Positions 31,397 to 43,828 of a stretch of 64,000 nt of DNA are shown here, one piece after another. The notes beneath the pieces were generated by a model, which searched no databases, was not told the origin of the DNA, and worked only from the letters and a program-made list of their open reading frames with translations. The DNA is from Geosiphon pyriformis (lineage: Eukaryota > Glomeromycota > Glomeromycetes > Archaeosporales > Geosiphonaceae), in assembly GCA_016748015.1 (NCBI GenBank), contig JAAOMT010000128.1, forward strand, positions 1,525,671 through 1,589,670. The letters are read 5' to 3'. Each line of letters begins with the position of its first letter. The first letter of the stretch is position 1. A program made the translations under genes and the position numbers.

Positions 31397-34000
31397 AAAT
31401 TAAGTAATAATATAACTGTTTTTAATTTAAATAATATTAATATAATATTTACAAAAATATTTATACTTTTTAACTTTACATAACAATAGATTATAAAAAA
31501 TTTATTATAACAAAAAAAAATTGTTTTAATTTAAATTATTATGAACTTTATAATTATTTATTAGTCTTAAATTAGTCATAATTTGATTAAATTTGTTATT
31601 GTAAATATTATTAATAAACTTGATAAATCTTTTATAAATTGTTTTAAAAATCGAATTAATTAACTAAATTATATGTTTTATATATGTTTATAAAATTAGT
31701 TACAGTTTATAATTTTTTTTAAGATATTTTTCATGATTAATCTTATAATAAAAACTGGTAAAAATATTAATATATTTTTTAATATTAAAAAATTATTTTC
31801 TAAAAACATGTTAAACTTGTTATATATAACTAAGATATAATTAAACAAAATTTTAAACAAAATTTTTCTGGTTGTTTTAATAAGAATAATTAAATAAATA
31901 TTAATTAATATTTTTTTTAATCAAAAATTTTTAAAATTTTTAATATTTAGGCTCTTTTTTATTAAGCAAAAACAGATTTTAAAACTAGACAAAAATTTAA
32001 TAAATTTAAAAACATATTAACAATTTACTTATTACAGTATTTTTATAACTTGTTTAAAATACTTAATAAGTCTGTTATTTTATTATTAGAAAAATTTCTA
32101 ATTATGTTCAAAAATTTATTCTATTTAATTTTATTTATAATTTTAATAAAAGTATTATTATTAATATAATTAAAAAAACCATAATAATACTATTAAAAAT
32201 AAAAATATTTATTAGAAATAATGTATTTTTTGGTTTAATTTCTATACAATAAAATTAACAAATAATATAATATTATTTAAATTTAAAATAAGTTTATTGT
32301 TTATAACTAAGTAATTTAAATCTATTTTATAAAAAAAATATTTTAATATTGCAAATTATATAGTTTTTATTATTAATAAAGTTTTTTATATGTTTTTTAT
32401 AATTGTATTAATTTTATTTAACTTAATTTTATAAGATTTAAAAAGTTTTAAATAATACTAACTTAATAATATTAAATTTAAAATTATTATATATTAAAGC
32501 ACTAATTACAGATATTTTTAAAGAGTTTTTAATTATTTATGCACTTATAAAATAATTAAAAACACTCAAATATAAAACAGATAATTTAAAATTTTAATAA
32601 CTAAAAGTTTTATACATGATAATTCATTATATCAAAATTTAAAAAACATTTATAATGTTTTTAAAATAATTTTACATGATATTTAAATTTTTAATTAATT
32701 TTAAATTTACAAAAGCTTTAAATATAAGTATAATCTAAAACAATTTTTTTTTTAAACTTAAATTATCTAATATTATTAATATTTTTTAAATAATTTTTAT
32801 TAATTTGCTTATATAAAACAAACAATTATATATTTAAAAAACTATTCAAATTAACAAAAATTATTATAATATTATAATTTATAGAAAAAAAAGTTGCATA
32901 TTAAAAATATTATAAATAATTATAATATTATTAAGAAAAAAAACATAAGGAAATTAATTGTTTTTTTATGTTATATAAATTTTTTTAAGTTATAATTCTT
33001 ATAAAAAAACTACTAAAAAAAGAGTTAACTAATTTCAAATTCAATCATTTTTTGAAATTAATACTATATTTTAAGTTATTTTTGTTAAAATTATTATTTA
33101 AAACAACAAAAGTATTTTTATTAACTGCTTTTGCAATAAATAAGTTAATAACAGAAATCTGATTTAAATATATATTAAAAAAAATCTTAATATACAAATA
33201 TAATATTAAAATTAATATATTATTCTTAAAAAACAAATAGATTAACAAAAAATAATTTGGTATTTTAATTATTTTGTAAATATATTTAATAATAATATTA
33301 TCTACAATAATAATAATTTCAAAATTCAAAAATTTTAAGTTTAAATTAGAAATAAATATTCAAATTCTATCAAATCTTTTTATAATTCAAAACTTAATAT
33401 TATATTTTGTTTTTGTTATAATAAAAATAAAAATATTTATATTTTTAATATTACATAAATTAATTTTTTAAAGTAAATTAGTTATTATAAAAATAAAAAA
33501 AGTAAAAAACCAGAATTAATATACAAATAATTCAATCTAATTAAGACTAAATTTATAAAACTTTTAAGCACTAACATCTTAAATTTTAGATTACCAACTT
33601 TGACAATAAAAATTTTTAAACTAAAAAAAAACTATTAGTATTAATTAAAGAAAAAAATTATTAAAAGTATCTAATATTTTTAATTATTAGAAAAATTACA
33701 AATTTTACATATTTTAATAATAATAATAATAATAAATAAATATAATTCGTAAAAAATTACAAAGATTTAATTTATTATAAATTTTAATATTTAAGAATAT
33801 TCAAATAAAAATTTATAAAAAACACAGCCAATAAAAGAACAACCACAATAATATTAAATAAAAATAAAAATATAAAAACTATAATAAAAAAAAAACATTA
33901 AAATAAATTTTATTAATAATCTAAACTTAAAATATGTTATTAAATAATATTAATTAAACAATAAAAACAGCTTTTTTAACATAAATAATAAAAAGTTTTT
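31397..34000 (-). mobile_element. Decayed LINE, 5' half (ORF1 end, endonuclease, first RT part)
   Basis: The clearest segment is the frame at 33329-33045 (94 codons), which follows copy A's endonuclease over its whole length: IYKIIKIPNYFLLIYLFFKN against CKVSEISGHLISVRLLFKN, and FVVLNNNFNKNN against FVVLGGDFNKNG, with Gly-Gly-Asp changed to Asn-Asn-Asn. At 31397-31500 the reverse complement follows copy A's active-site region just upstream of the nested insertion. ORF1 traces probably continue past 33400; the 5' end is not resolved. Confidence 0.8.
33045..33329 (-). pseudogene. APE endonuclease remnant of decayed LINE
   Basis: See the element entry. The metal-binding GDFN motif reads NNFN. 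The frame survives only by chance because most stops came from Trp and Gln codons elsewhere. Confidence 0.8.
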
Positions 34001-34489
34001 TTTCCTTAATCTTAAAAATTAACCAAATTTATATACAAACAAAACATAACCAAATTTTATATATATAAAACAAAAAAATAAATTTAATTTAATTTACTTT
34101 AAACCAATAAATCTGTTTAATTTTGATTATTAAATTGTATTAATGCTTTTTATTACAGTTTTATTAATTGTATTTTAATTGATTTAATTAATTTATAGTT
34201 TTTACTAAAATTTTTATTAAAATTTCTTTAATTATTATAATTTAATTTATATAATTATTTATTGGCTTTTTGAAATTAATGTTTATAATATTATTAATCT
34301 TAATCAAATAATATTTTTAACACAGTTTTTTTAGATATAAAAATAATACAAATAATTTTACAGGATTTTAAAAAATAAAATACTTTTTTAAAATTATTTA
34401 TATTTAAAAACAATTTTCTAATTTATTTTAATTTATTTTAAAAAAAAATACCAATTATTATTAAAATATTAATATTTAAAATAAATAAT
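34001..34489. other. AT-only DNA, unresolved
   Basis: Decayed sequence between the LINE 5' region and the LTR-like repeat. Nothing recognisable. Confidence 0.4.
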
Positions 34490-35100
34490 ATTACTTATAG
34501 AATAAAACAAAAAAAATATATAATATAATTAACCAATAATATAACAAAAATTATTAGAATATGTAATATTAGAAATTTTAAAAATATTAACATAATAATT
34601 TAAAAAAAGTGTAAAAATCATTAAAAATTTCAAAAAATTTATATTATAAAGATTTATATATATATAATAATAATAAATATAAAAATAAAAAAACAAACAA
34701 GTTTAATTTAATTTTTATTAAATAATTTCAATAGTTAAAAATTTAACACTTAAAATAAAATACTTATTTAAATAAAATTATTATTTAAATTTTCTAATAT
34801 TTAATTTTTATAAATCTATATTTATTTTAAAATTTATTTAATTTTAAATTAATATCAATAGTATTTATGTAATATTATTAATTATACTAAAACAATAAAT
34901 TTTAATTATAACTATTAACAAAATACTAACTTATATATTCTTATTTTTTTATTTTTGTTGTTGTTTTTTGTTTACTAATTGATTAAAAAAAAACATTAAA
35001 ATTATAATATTAAAAATTATTTAATAAAAAACACAGAAATAAACATAAAATTAATTAATTATATTGCTTATCAAAAAAGTAAAAAACACCAAAATAAACT
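34490..35100 (+). repeat. LTR-like repeat, decayed copy (L2)
   Basis: The sequence follows L1 (25240-25800) with transitions: ATTAACAAAATACTAAC for ATTAATAAAATACTAAT at about 34910, then GATTAAAAAAAAACATTAAAA for the matching GATTAAAGAGATTAAGC stretch. Nearly every G and C of L1 is A or T here. Confidence 0.6.
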
Positions 35101-35950
35101 AATTATTACACTAAAAAAGTTAAATATTAAATATTATTTATTATTATTATTAAATTTTTATTATTAAAATCTTTAAATAAACTAAAATCTTTAAATTTTA
35201 ATCAATAATATTTGAATATTAACTTATAACTTAATATATTTAATAGCTATTTGTAATAATAACTTTTTTATTAAGATATTTACACTAATTTAAAAATGAT
35301 AAAAGAAAAAAATTTATTAAACCATATTATTGTTTTTTAAATTAATTAAAAACTTATAATAAACAAATTTATAATTTATTTTTATTAATAAAAAAACAAT
35401 TAATTAAATTATGTAATTAATAAACTTTAATATAATTTTTTTAAATTTGTTTTTAATAATTATAATAATTTCTTATTGTAATATTTTTTACCAATTAAAA
35501 TAATAAGTTAAATAAAAAAAAGTAATTTTAATTATTTAATGGTTTTTTTTTGTTAAAAAAAACATTACTTATATAATTATTAAAAAAAATTAAAAAATTA
35601 AATTTATAATTAAGTTAATAATTATATATTATTTGGTTAATATATGTAATAATTAATAAAAATTAAGATTTTTAATTTAATACTATTATAAAAAAATTTA
35701 TTGTTTATTAAATAACTTTAATATTTTTAAAATAGACTTAACATATTTAAAATAAATTTTTTAACAAAAAAGTGTATTATAATCTTAGTAATAGATTTTT
35801 TTATTAACTTTAACCTTATTTTTGAAATGTTAATTAGCATTAATCTATAAACTTGAACTGTACTATTAAAAGATATCTTATAAAAACTTAAAAAGACTTT
35901 CCAAACACTTTTAAACATCTTGGCAAAGCAATTACAACCAGTCTACTTTT
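35101..35950. other. AT-only DNA, unresolved
   Basis: No gene or alignable element. The composition changes sharply to mixed sequence at about 35940, the left edge of the second gene island. Confidence 0.45.
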
Positions 35951-36831
35951 AAAAACTCAATTGCTTTTTGTATTCAATTATTATAGTCATATAATATATT
36001 TTATACAGTTTTTCTAATGTTCATTTGATGACCTTTGATAAATTTTACAATTATTCTTTTCTTATCTAAATGTTCTCAATAGTTTTGGTATTAGATATTG
36101 GAAGTTTGATGTAAATGATCATTTTTCCATAGGTTGAATTTTATATATATCGTATTATAAGAGCAAACGCAAAATTCTCTTCACAATTCGTCCTGAGCTA
36201 TAAGTCAAATTAGTATCGTGTTTATTATTATGTACAATTCGGCAAGGTGAAAACTTAATTTTAAGGGTTCAAAATATCCAGCCAATGTTCCCTTGCTCGA
36301 CTCATTCCTCCAGTATTCTAACAGGCATCCTTAACACTTGGGGGACTGTTGTCCCCTCCGCCCGAAGTATGAATTCATTAATCTTCTCAAGGAACTTTTC
36401 CTGTTTTGTCATCTCATCCTAAAGAATAAAATGTCACCATATATAAGCATCCGAAAGCCACATCTACAAGCATCAAATTGGTCTAGACATACATGAAATA
36501 TCGCCATCGTCCGAAGCTAAATGGTACAGGGGCAGAGGCGAGCTCGGTTGCAAAGAAACGACCGTCAGGAAGCATGTTAAAAGCGTAGAGAGTCAGCCGG
36601 GTGCCTAAAGAGAAAGGAAATAACCATCAGAAAGTATTTCTCGGCAATCACAAAATTTATGTCATCGCACAACTGCTACTAACCAACTGCCTGAGAGCTG
36701 AACACCTTAATCTTAGTCGCTAGCTTCACATCGCAGTCAAGATGGTTTTGCAGCAACATCACCAAATTCATGACCTCCGTTCGGAAAGTCTTTTTCGTGT
36801 CATTCATGGTGTGATCAACAGTTGCATTCCA

Positions 36832-36843
36832 GGGGGGGGGGGG
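36832..36843. repeat. G12 homopolymer that shifts the frame of the relic
   Basis: Twelve G bases on the plus strand lie inside the minus-strand coding block. Both flanking frames are protein-like, and a change of one or two bases in the run would join them. Such runs are prone to slippage and sequencing error. Confidence 0.9.
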
Positions 36844-37119
36844 CCAGCAACTTCCATGTGCCATACTTCAAACCGGTCAGAGTTTCTTGTTGCCTTTGCA
36901 TCGACAAGCACAATCCCCGAGTTGGTCGACGATTTTAACATTTTGGCGGTGCAGGCGTAGGACTCTACCCAATCGAAATTGAGTGTCATCGTAAAATTTG
37001 AAGAGCGATGCTAAATGTATTTTCACTCGCCGATTTTCCGGCTCATAGTGTGATGAACATCGACGAGATTGAAGCTTATTTTTAAAGGAGTGATTGTTAG
37101 CATTCCCGTAGGCGCTCTT

Positions 37120-37178
37120 TGATGTAACTGATAGATATTAACAGCAAACTTACAAGTCAAGAAGAACCTTCTCGCAAT
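37120..37178 (-). repeat. 59-bp sequence shared, inverted, with 11106-11164
   Basis: On the minus strand it begins ATTGCGAGAAGG and ends CAGTTACATCA; 58 of 59 bases agree with the plus strand of 11106-11164. Here it is followed by ordinary sequence (AAGAGCGCC), in contrast to the A-rich run after the other copy. Confidence 0.85.
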
Positions 37179-37366
37179 ACAGCCAGAAAAGTTCCTCTCA
37201 AATATCTGGCACCTGAACCAAGACAGCCTGCTTGAAATCGGCCGCATTCTTCTGTGGAAGGTGCAAAATATGTTAAGATGAATATTGTGCACGTGTCCTG
37301 AGAAATTCCAGAGATATGCTTGCCCGGAGAGTGTTGTCTATATAGTGCTCGTGTGCAGATGTCCAA

Positions 37367-37815
37367 ATTGCAGGATTTTTATCACGCAACGAAAGTTAAA
37401 ATATTTGGCTATTACAAGCCTTGGTTCAGAAGAGACAGACATGGGTTGAAGTGAGAATTTTTTTAGATAGTACCTCAAATAGTGCACGCCCTTGGGACCA
37501 ACCATATTAATTCAATTGAAAGAGTACGCATTTCTGGTGCATGGGAAAAACACGATAAACAAAGACTCGAAAAGCCTAAAGCTGTTCGAAACAAGTTTTA
37601 CTTGTCCGTTTTTGTAATAGTAGTTACAAAATTACTAACAAACATTGTGTAGTCAGAAATTTCCTTTTTTGTTTTAGCTTTTGGGTAGAAATTTTCATAA
37701 AAAAGGAGCGATCGGGAATGAAAAGAGTAAAAGAAACCAAAAAAACATCAAATAAAAATACTTTACTTTCAAAAACTTTTTTTCTTTTAAAATCATCATT
37801 ATCTAAAATTACAAG
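37367..37815. other. Upstream region of the DUF427 gene
   Basis: AT-rich sequence of normal complexity between the minus-strand relic and the DUF427 start. It should hold the promoter. A pyrimidine-rich stretch (TTTTTTTCTTTT) lies about 35 bp before the ATG. No clear TATA box. Confidence 0.45.
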
Positions 37816-38481
37816 ATGGTCAAAGCAGAATGGAATGGGAAAGGTAATATTTTCTTTTCGATATGGCAGTATTTATTCAAACATTTGAAATCTTTATAAA
37901 ATTCGTTCCTTTCCCCCGTTTTCTCATGAAAAAAAGTAATTGCCGACTCGGATACCTATGAAACGGTAGAAGGCAATATCTATGTAGGTAAAAAGTAAAT
38001 TTAGTTTTTATTGATTTAAGATAACTATATCTCTCCCTTTTGGATATCCTCAAATTCATTCAACTAGTTCCCACCATCAAGTTTGAAGAAAGAATATTTT
38101 GTCGACAGCTCTCATCACACCACGTGTCCATTTAAAGGGGAGGCATCTTATTATACAGTATCTGTTGATGGTATGTAGGCTATGTTTAAAAAAAAAAAAA
38201 AATTTTTTTTGAGATTGTTTTCTCTGGATTTCAAATTTATTCTTGGATAAATTGTGTTAATTTTAAACATTAAATTTTTTCTGTTTCCTCTTCAGGCAAA
38301 ACCAACAAAGATGCTGCATGGTAATTTAATTTATATTTTTTTTATAATTTCACCACCAAAAACTCGATCATTGAACAATTCATCCTTTAAACATAATAGG
38401 TACTACCCAAGTCCAAAATCAGCGGCATCGAACATCAAAGATTACGTAGCTTTTTGGCGTGGTGTTACCGTGACAAAGTAA
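37816..38481 (+). CDS. DUF427 family protein, 94 aa, five exons
   Basis: Exons 37816-37843, 37937-37983, 38068-38170, 38296-38320 and 38400-38481 join in frame to 285 nt (94 codons plus TAA). All four introns have GT and AG ends. The protein begins MVKAEWNGKVIADSD, contains VEGNIYFPPSSLKKEYF and TCPFKGEASYYTV, then DAAWYYPSPKSAASNIKDYV and a short end. These are the landmarks of the small DUF427 (PF04248) family found in bacteria and fungi, and the length is normal for it. The biochemical role is not established. It was found by reading splice sites, since no exon is longer than 103 nt. No break is visible, so I treat it as an intact gene. Confidence 0.93.
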
Positions 38482-38493
38482 AATAGCTGAAAG

Positions 38494-38546
38494 TATGTAT
38501 AGTATAATATAGTATAGGATAGTATAGCATAGTATAGTGTAGTAGT
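38494..38546. repeat. AGTAT-type short tandem repeat
   Basis: Imperfect units of AGTAT, AGTATAAT and AGTATAGC type directly after the DUF427 stop codon, probably in its 3' untranslated region. Confidence 0.75.
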
Positions 38547-39205
38547 AGTTATATGTTTTTGTTTGAAGAAAATCCAAAAGTACGAATAAAACTCCAAAGT
38601 TTTGAACTAATCAGGGAAATTGGGCAAGGGTGAAGCTGAGCCAAAATGAATAAATACTTTTCCTTCTTCACATGTTCGTGCCTCATATTTGGAGAATTAG
38701 TTTCGTTTCTTTATTTAATCCATTGAGTTTTTCCGAGTTATAACTCTTTGATATTTTTATTAATTGAATTATACCCAAACTTTGAACTTTTATGAGATAT
38801 TTGGATAATTGAAAAAAATCTTTTGTCTTATCATCCGAGATATAGGGGTTTTTACAAGATTGTAAAATCAAATATCAACTATTTGTTGGAACCGGTAAAT
38901 TAAAGTTTTCCTTTTAAGCTGTTCATAAAAATCTAAATTACTCTAATGTTTGACAATGATTCGTTAAATTTGAGCTTTTTATTAGTATTATCTCATCATT
39001 TAAAATGACAGATTTTCATCAATCCCAAATATTTATCCTGGGCTTTTTGAAAATATTCGAGGTTTCTGTCTAAACGCTATGACTTGTGCTATCACAACAA
39101 ATATTCATAACGTCTTTCTTTATTTCCAAATTTATCAAAGATGGATATTATCTTTAGATTTTTTTTTCAATTAAAAAAATCAAAGGCTGTGCATTAAGGC
39201 GGATT
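38547..39205. other. Intergenic DNA
   Basis: Mixed AT-rich sequence between the DUF427 gene and the tRNA gene. Nothing recognised. Confidence 0.45.
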
Positions 39206-39278
39206 GCCTTCTTGGCTCAGTTGGTAGAGCGTCTGCCTAGTAAGCAGAAGGTCGTCAGTTCGATTCTGGCAGAAGGCA
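39206..39278 (+). tRNA. tRNA-Thr (anticodon AGU)
   Basis: The sequence folds into a standard cloverleaf: acceptor stem GCCTTCT/AGAAGGC with discriminator A, D arm GCTC...GAGC, anticodon stem TCTGC/GCAGA around loop CTAGTAA (anticodon AGT), and T arm GTCAG-TTCGATT-CTGGC. There is no intron. The A box (TGGCTCAGTTGG) and B box (AGTTCGATTCT) for RNA polymerase III are inside the gene. Anticodon AGU reads ACU, and ACC after A34 is edited to inosine. The first clear T-run downstream is TTTTT at about 39329. Confidence 0.96.
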
Positions 39279-41000
39279 ATATTCATTTCTATTCTGTAAT
39301 ATATTCGAAAATTCTTTCTTTAATAGATTTTTAAGTTTTGAATTGAAGCAGGAAAAAAGAATTATTTTAAAAACTTTTGGCTGAATAATTAATTTTGTGG
39401 AATCGAAGTCTTTACGAAACTTATTGAATGTTATTCCCAGATCTTATAAAGGGTAGAGGTGTTGGGGGTAGACAAAGTGTTAATATTTATCGTAATCATA
39501 TTTGCACACATACACACATTCGTGAATAAGTAGAATAAATGCCATGTAAATTATTTAACGGTTCTAACGGTTACAAAAGAAGAAATACAAAAATAGATCT
39601 TGACAAAATATTTACTTTATATTTTTTGTGATACAATGACTTTTGTGAGGCCCACTGTATTACCCTTGTTAAGATTTTCAAAAAGATTCGATATTCAGAA
39701 ATAACTATATTATCATTTATACTATTAATGAATAGGCTCCAACATTATTTCATTCCTTTATCTCCAAGTTGTTTTCATCAACGTCTTTAAAAATCAATTA
39801 TTTATCCACGTCTTTAAAATGTTTTAATGGGATTTAGTTGTGTGGAGATTGTGCGGGGGTCAATCAAGAACCTCAATTTTATTGTCCCCAAACCACTTTT
39901 ACGGTCATTATCTTGTTGGAAATTGAGAACATTGGGGGTGATCTCAGAGAATGAGTTCGTAAAAGAGATGAAAGAGTAAATTTTAAAACTTGTAAAATAA
40001 TGAACGTTATCTGTATTTTAACGAGTTTACAAATACTCTTTTGAGGTGTGTGTGGTTTTATTAATTTTGAAAACCTTTTGACTTATTTAATCAAAGATTC
40101 TTTTATTTTTATTCTGAATATCCAAAATGTTTAGCCTGAAATGAAAAAATCAAAAGTGAAATGAAAAAAAAAAGTCCTACCATTATTCAAATTCTAAATT
40201 GAACATCCGCTAAATGGGGTTCACATTTGTGGAATAACCAGATTATTGGAAGGTACTAAGATAACTAAAAGTCCTTCTAGGATTTGATAATTCTAAATTT
40301 CTAAAAAATTTTTTTTTTAAAAAGTATATATATATATATATTGTCAAGAAAATAGTGTTTTTCCTAGTAATATTTCATATTTTAATGAATTGATCTCTCT
40401 AATGGTGATGGGTATTTTCTTATATTCTTTTTCTTTATTACTTTGCTTTTTTGCTTTCTTTGTGACTTTTATCCCTTTATTTTTCACAGTTATTTTTGAA
40501 CCATCAATAAAATTCCAAAGTAATGGAAATTATCCCATCATTTGGGATCCCCAATAACATTGAACGCCGCGGGTGATAAATTCAAAAACTTTTCTAGACA
40601 GTTAGCACACATACCCACTATGACCTATCCCATTGTAGTGTATTTAATGTGGCGGTGAGGTAATCATCAATGCTCATTTTTCCATAGATCCCCATACTCA
40701 GCATTAGAAAATGTTGTTTTACCGGTTAAATTTCGCTTTTGAAGGGATAATGCTTCGGTTGGGAAATAATTGCACAGATTATTAAAAATATATTAAGGTT
40801 AACAAGGAGACCATTTTGGGATGATGCAGCGGATTTCTTTGACAAAGGAGGGGGATATGAAAGTTATCTATTATCGATATTAGACGACGAAAATATTTTT
40901 AAGAGAAATAAGAATTTATATTATTATCCGTTATTTTAAATTGTTATAGCCTTGGGTCGTCTATAATCTATCGTAAAACTAATCAATTTATGCTCGAAAT
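39279..41000. other. Intergenic DNA, no gene seen
   Basis: About 1.7 kb with frequent stops in all frames. A short GC-richer part at 39840-39960 looks vaguely protein-like but gives no convincing frame. A short TA-run lies at 40325-40341. Confidence 0.5.
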
Positions 41001-41012
41001 ATGATGATGATA

Positions 41013-41087
<75 letters not shown>

Positions 41088-41088
41088 C
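41001..41088. repeat. Trinucleotide repeat (ATG/GAT)n, about 29 units
   Basis: Nearly perfect repeat interrupted once by TAATG near its start. It does not lie in a reading frame of a recognisable gene. Confidence 0.95.
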
Positions 41089-42130
41089 TGTAAGTTGGTT
41101 TAAAAATAAAATTGGTTTGTGAAACAGAGTATAATGCTAAATAACGCTAAGGGAACAATAAAAAATAACTCTAAGAAACAATAGAAATAACTAAGATTTC
41201 ACGTTTTTGGTTTATTATCAATCTATGAAAAGCCATAATAATTTGATTGGGGAGGATTTTTTATTTCAATTATGTGTCAATTTCTAGAGATTTTTGAATT
41301 TTCATGATAATAGCATGGTTTATTATGGTGGGAATGAAAAACCACATAAACTTGAGGATTATTTATTAATAATAAATAAAAAAAGTTAGACAATCAAAGT
41401 TGGGATTTTGGAAATTTTAACAATTTTAAAATTAAAAGACATTGAAAAAAACCAGTTATTGAAAATAAGATAAACTCCCAATCAAACTAATAAAGTTTTT
41501 TTTTATTGGAGTGATGATAAAACTATTTCCATAAAATCAATTTTTAGTTGGCATAAGTTTTTTAAAGTTTAAAAGAACAATGATTTTAATTTACATTATT
41601 TTTTGTAATTGTCTAGAATATCGCATTACTTATCACATAATTGAAACTTTAAGAAATTTACATAGGCTTCAAAAATTTCTCAGAACGCTTCAATAACATT
41701 GAAATCAAGTATCATTTTCTCAAGCTAATTTTCTAGTTATTTCAATTATTGAATAATTTGAAAGGAGTACCATGATTTCTTGGGGCCAACACTTTTGATA
41801 ATAAGGCTACAACTACCTTAGTTTGTAAATAAACGCGTTATTATGATAAATTACAAACCGAAATTTCTAGTTCTTACTGTATAACCTGAGATAACAATCA
41901 TGGTTTTAGAGCAAGTTAACCCTTCAAAAATTAATTATGTCTAATTGATTAAAATCAAATCAGCAAGCGGTTTATTTTGTGACATTAAAGATTAAAATAT
42001 AATCTAACTAAAGATGATTAAAAATTGGGGTACACACAAACAACGCGTCAGTTGGTTGGGGATTTGTAAACATTTGAGAAACATATTGGAAATCAAAAAA
42101 AATTCTAATGTAAATTAAAAATTAAGTATT
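41089..42130. other. Intergenic DNA
   Basis: AT-rich sequence with no frame of interest. Confidence 0.45.
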
Positions 42131-42147
42131 GTATATATATATATATA

Positions 42148-42223
<76 letters not shown>
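42131..42223. repeat. Compound microsatellite (TA)n(CTAT)n(CT)n
   Basis: Three repeat types run directly into one another: TA about 10 units, CTAT 7-8 units, CT about 21 units. Compound structure suggests growth by slippage from one array edge. Confidence 0.95.
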
Positions 42224-42226
<3 letters not shown>

Positions 42227-42551
42227 AACCCTGCATATTAATAAATTCCCAAAAAAAATCCGCGCTTTTCCCAAAAAAAATTTCTCAACTCCAAAAGGGA
42301 TCTAGACAGTTTGGTATTGTAGTTAAAACCTTCTGAACTATATAAACATCAGATGAATATAAGGTAAATCTTGGAATAAGCAGGGTTATTTTGAAAACAT
42401 GTTTACGTTTTAAAGAATTTTCTCATTTTATAAAAAAAAATTCAATTAATTTTGATTTAATTTAAATAGATACCACTTTTATCCTGGTTCGAAAACCCCC
42501 ACAGATTCCCAGGAATTGGATTCGATTGGATTCTTTTTTAATTGATTCATC

Positions 42552-43059
42552 ACTATTTATTTATTTATTTATTTTATTTTATTTTATTTTATTTTATTTA
42601 TTTACCTACCCTGAAAAATTATTTCTTTTGTTTACTCTCTCAACCTAAATAAACTTTTTATGACTTTTCTCAAAGATTTTTAATTTAAAATCTGGGGTTT
42701 TATCAGTTCTCAATAATAATATAAAATTTTCCTAACTAAACACATATATATATATTATATCGATTAATCCGTTAGTATTAATCGATAAAGTTTTCATAAA
42801 ATTGGAAAGAACGACGAATTTGATTTTTAAAAAAAATTAGTACGAATGAACCCTTCTTTGGAATAATTTAAAAAATGAGAGATAGTAAATTTTCTATGAT
42901 TTGATATGATATGATTTGATTTGATTTGATTTGATTTGATTTTGATTCAAGTTCAAAGTATAATTATTATTATTATTAATAATGAAAATCTTTGATAAAT
43001 TACTTTTCTATCTACCCTTCCTACCCACATAAATACATACATACATACATACATACATA

Positions 43060-43094
<35 letters not shown>

Positions 43095-43794
43095 TTTTAA
43101 TTTCCGAAAGATAAGAGAAAAAAATACAAGGTTTGAAATTTAGTTTAATTGTTTGTCGGTTTTAATTTTAAAAATTTTAAATTTATAAATATTTGGATTT
43201 ATTTACTTTATTTACTTTATTTTTGTATACATAACCTTTCTTTTCATTTATGGGATTTTATGAAATATTTTGTTATTATGAAATAAATAATGAAATCATT
43301 GTGATCGATTTTTTTTTTACCCAATCATTAAAAAAAAAAAATGTTTATACCATTTATAATAAATAAAATAATTCTTTTTAAAAGGATTATTAGATTTTTA
43401 AATTTCCGTATTATATTTTTCGAAAAAATAAAAAAATAAAAAAAATTAATCAAATAAAACTTAATCTCACATTATTTAAAAGAGGCTCCGATTCAAGATT
43501 TTTTACATTTGAATCATATTTAAAAATATATATATATATACATACATACATACATACATACATACATACATACAAACATACAAACATACATCATCGTGAA
43601 TATCTTTAAACGTTCTTATTAGCGCTTCAAATTAAAATTACTCGTTACACTTTAAATTTTTCCCTACTAATCTCAATTCAGTGAGAATATATATTAATTT
43701 GAAGATTTTTTTTTTATTAAAAAAAAAAAAAAATGTGAACCCTTGATTAACTAATTTAAAAAAAAAATCTTTTCTTGTGAGAAAGATTGATCAA

Positions 43795-43828
<34 letters not shown>

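Larger units (their letters stand above)
36300..37366 (-). pseudogene. Relic or broken gene, probably an uncharacterised early-diverging-fungal family
   Basis: A coherent protein block starts at ATG 36989 (MTLNFDWVESYACTAKMLKS), runs into a G12 homopolymer at 36832-36843 where the frame shifts, and continues as WNATVDHTMNDTKKTFRTEV to SSQAVG. A GT-AG intron (about 36684-36608) joins it to TRLTLYAFNMLPDGRFFATE. A last block ending in RMPVRILEE and a stop (about 36311-36422) is open but out of phase with the preceding exon. Upstream, the block EELFWLYCEKVLLD ends in the shared 59-bp sequence and follows an in-frame TGA. From memory, the mid part resembles a family common in Mucoromycota and Glomeromycotina whose function is unknown to me; I give no function. 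A sequencing error in the homopolymer could account for one break, but not all. Confidence 0.55.

Noticed and set aside
39840-39960. Possible mariner-type transposase fragment
   Set aside because: The protein-like impression is limited to about 25 codons with no DDE/D motif or inverted repeats.
41001-42223. Possible CRISPR-like or satellite array
   Set aside because: The repeats are simple microsatellites without spacers; CRISPR is also not expected in a fungal nuclear genome.
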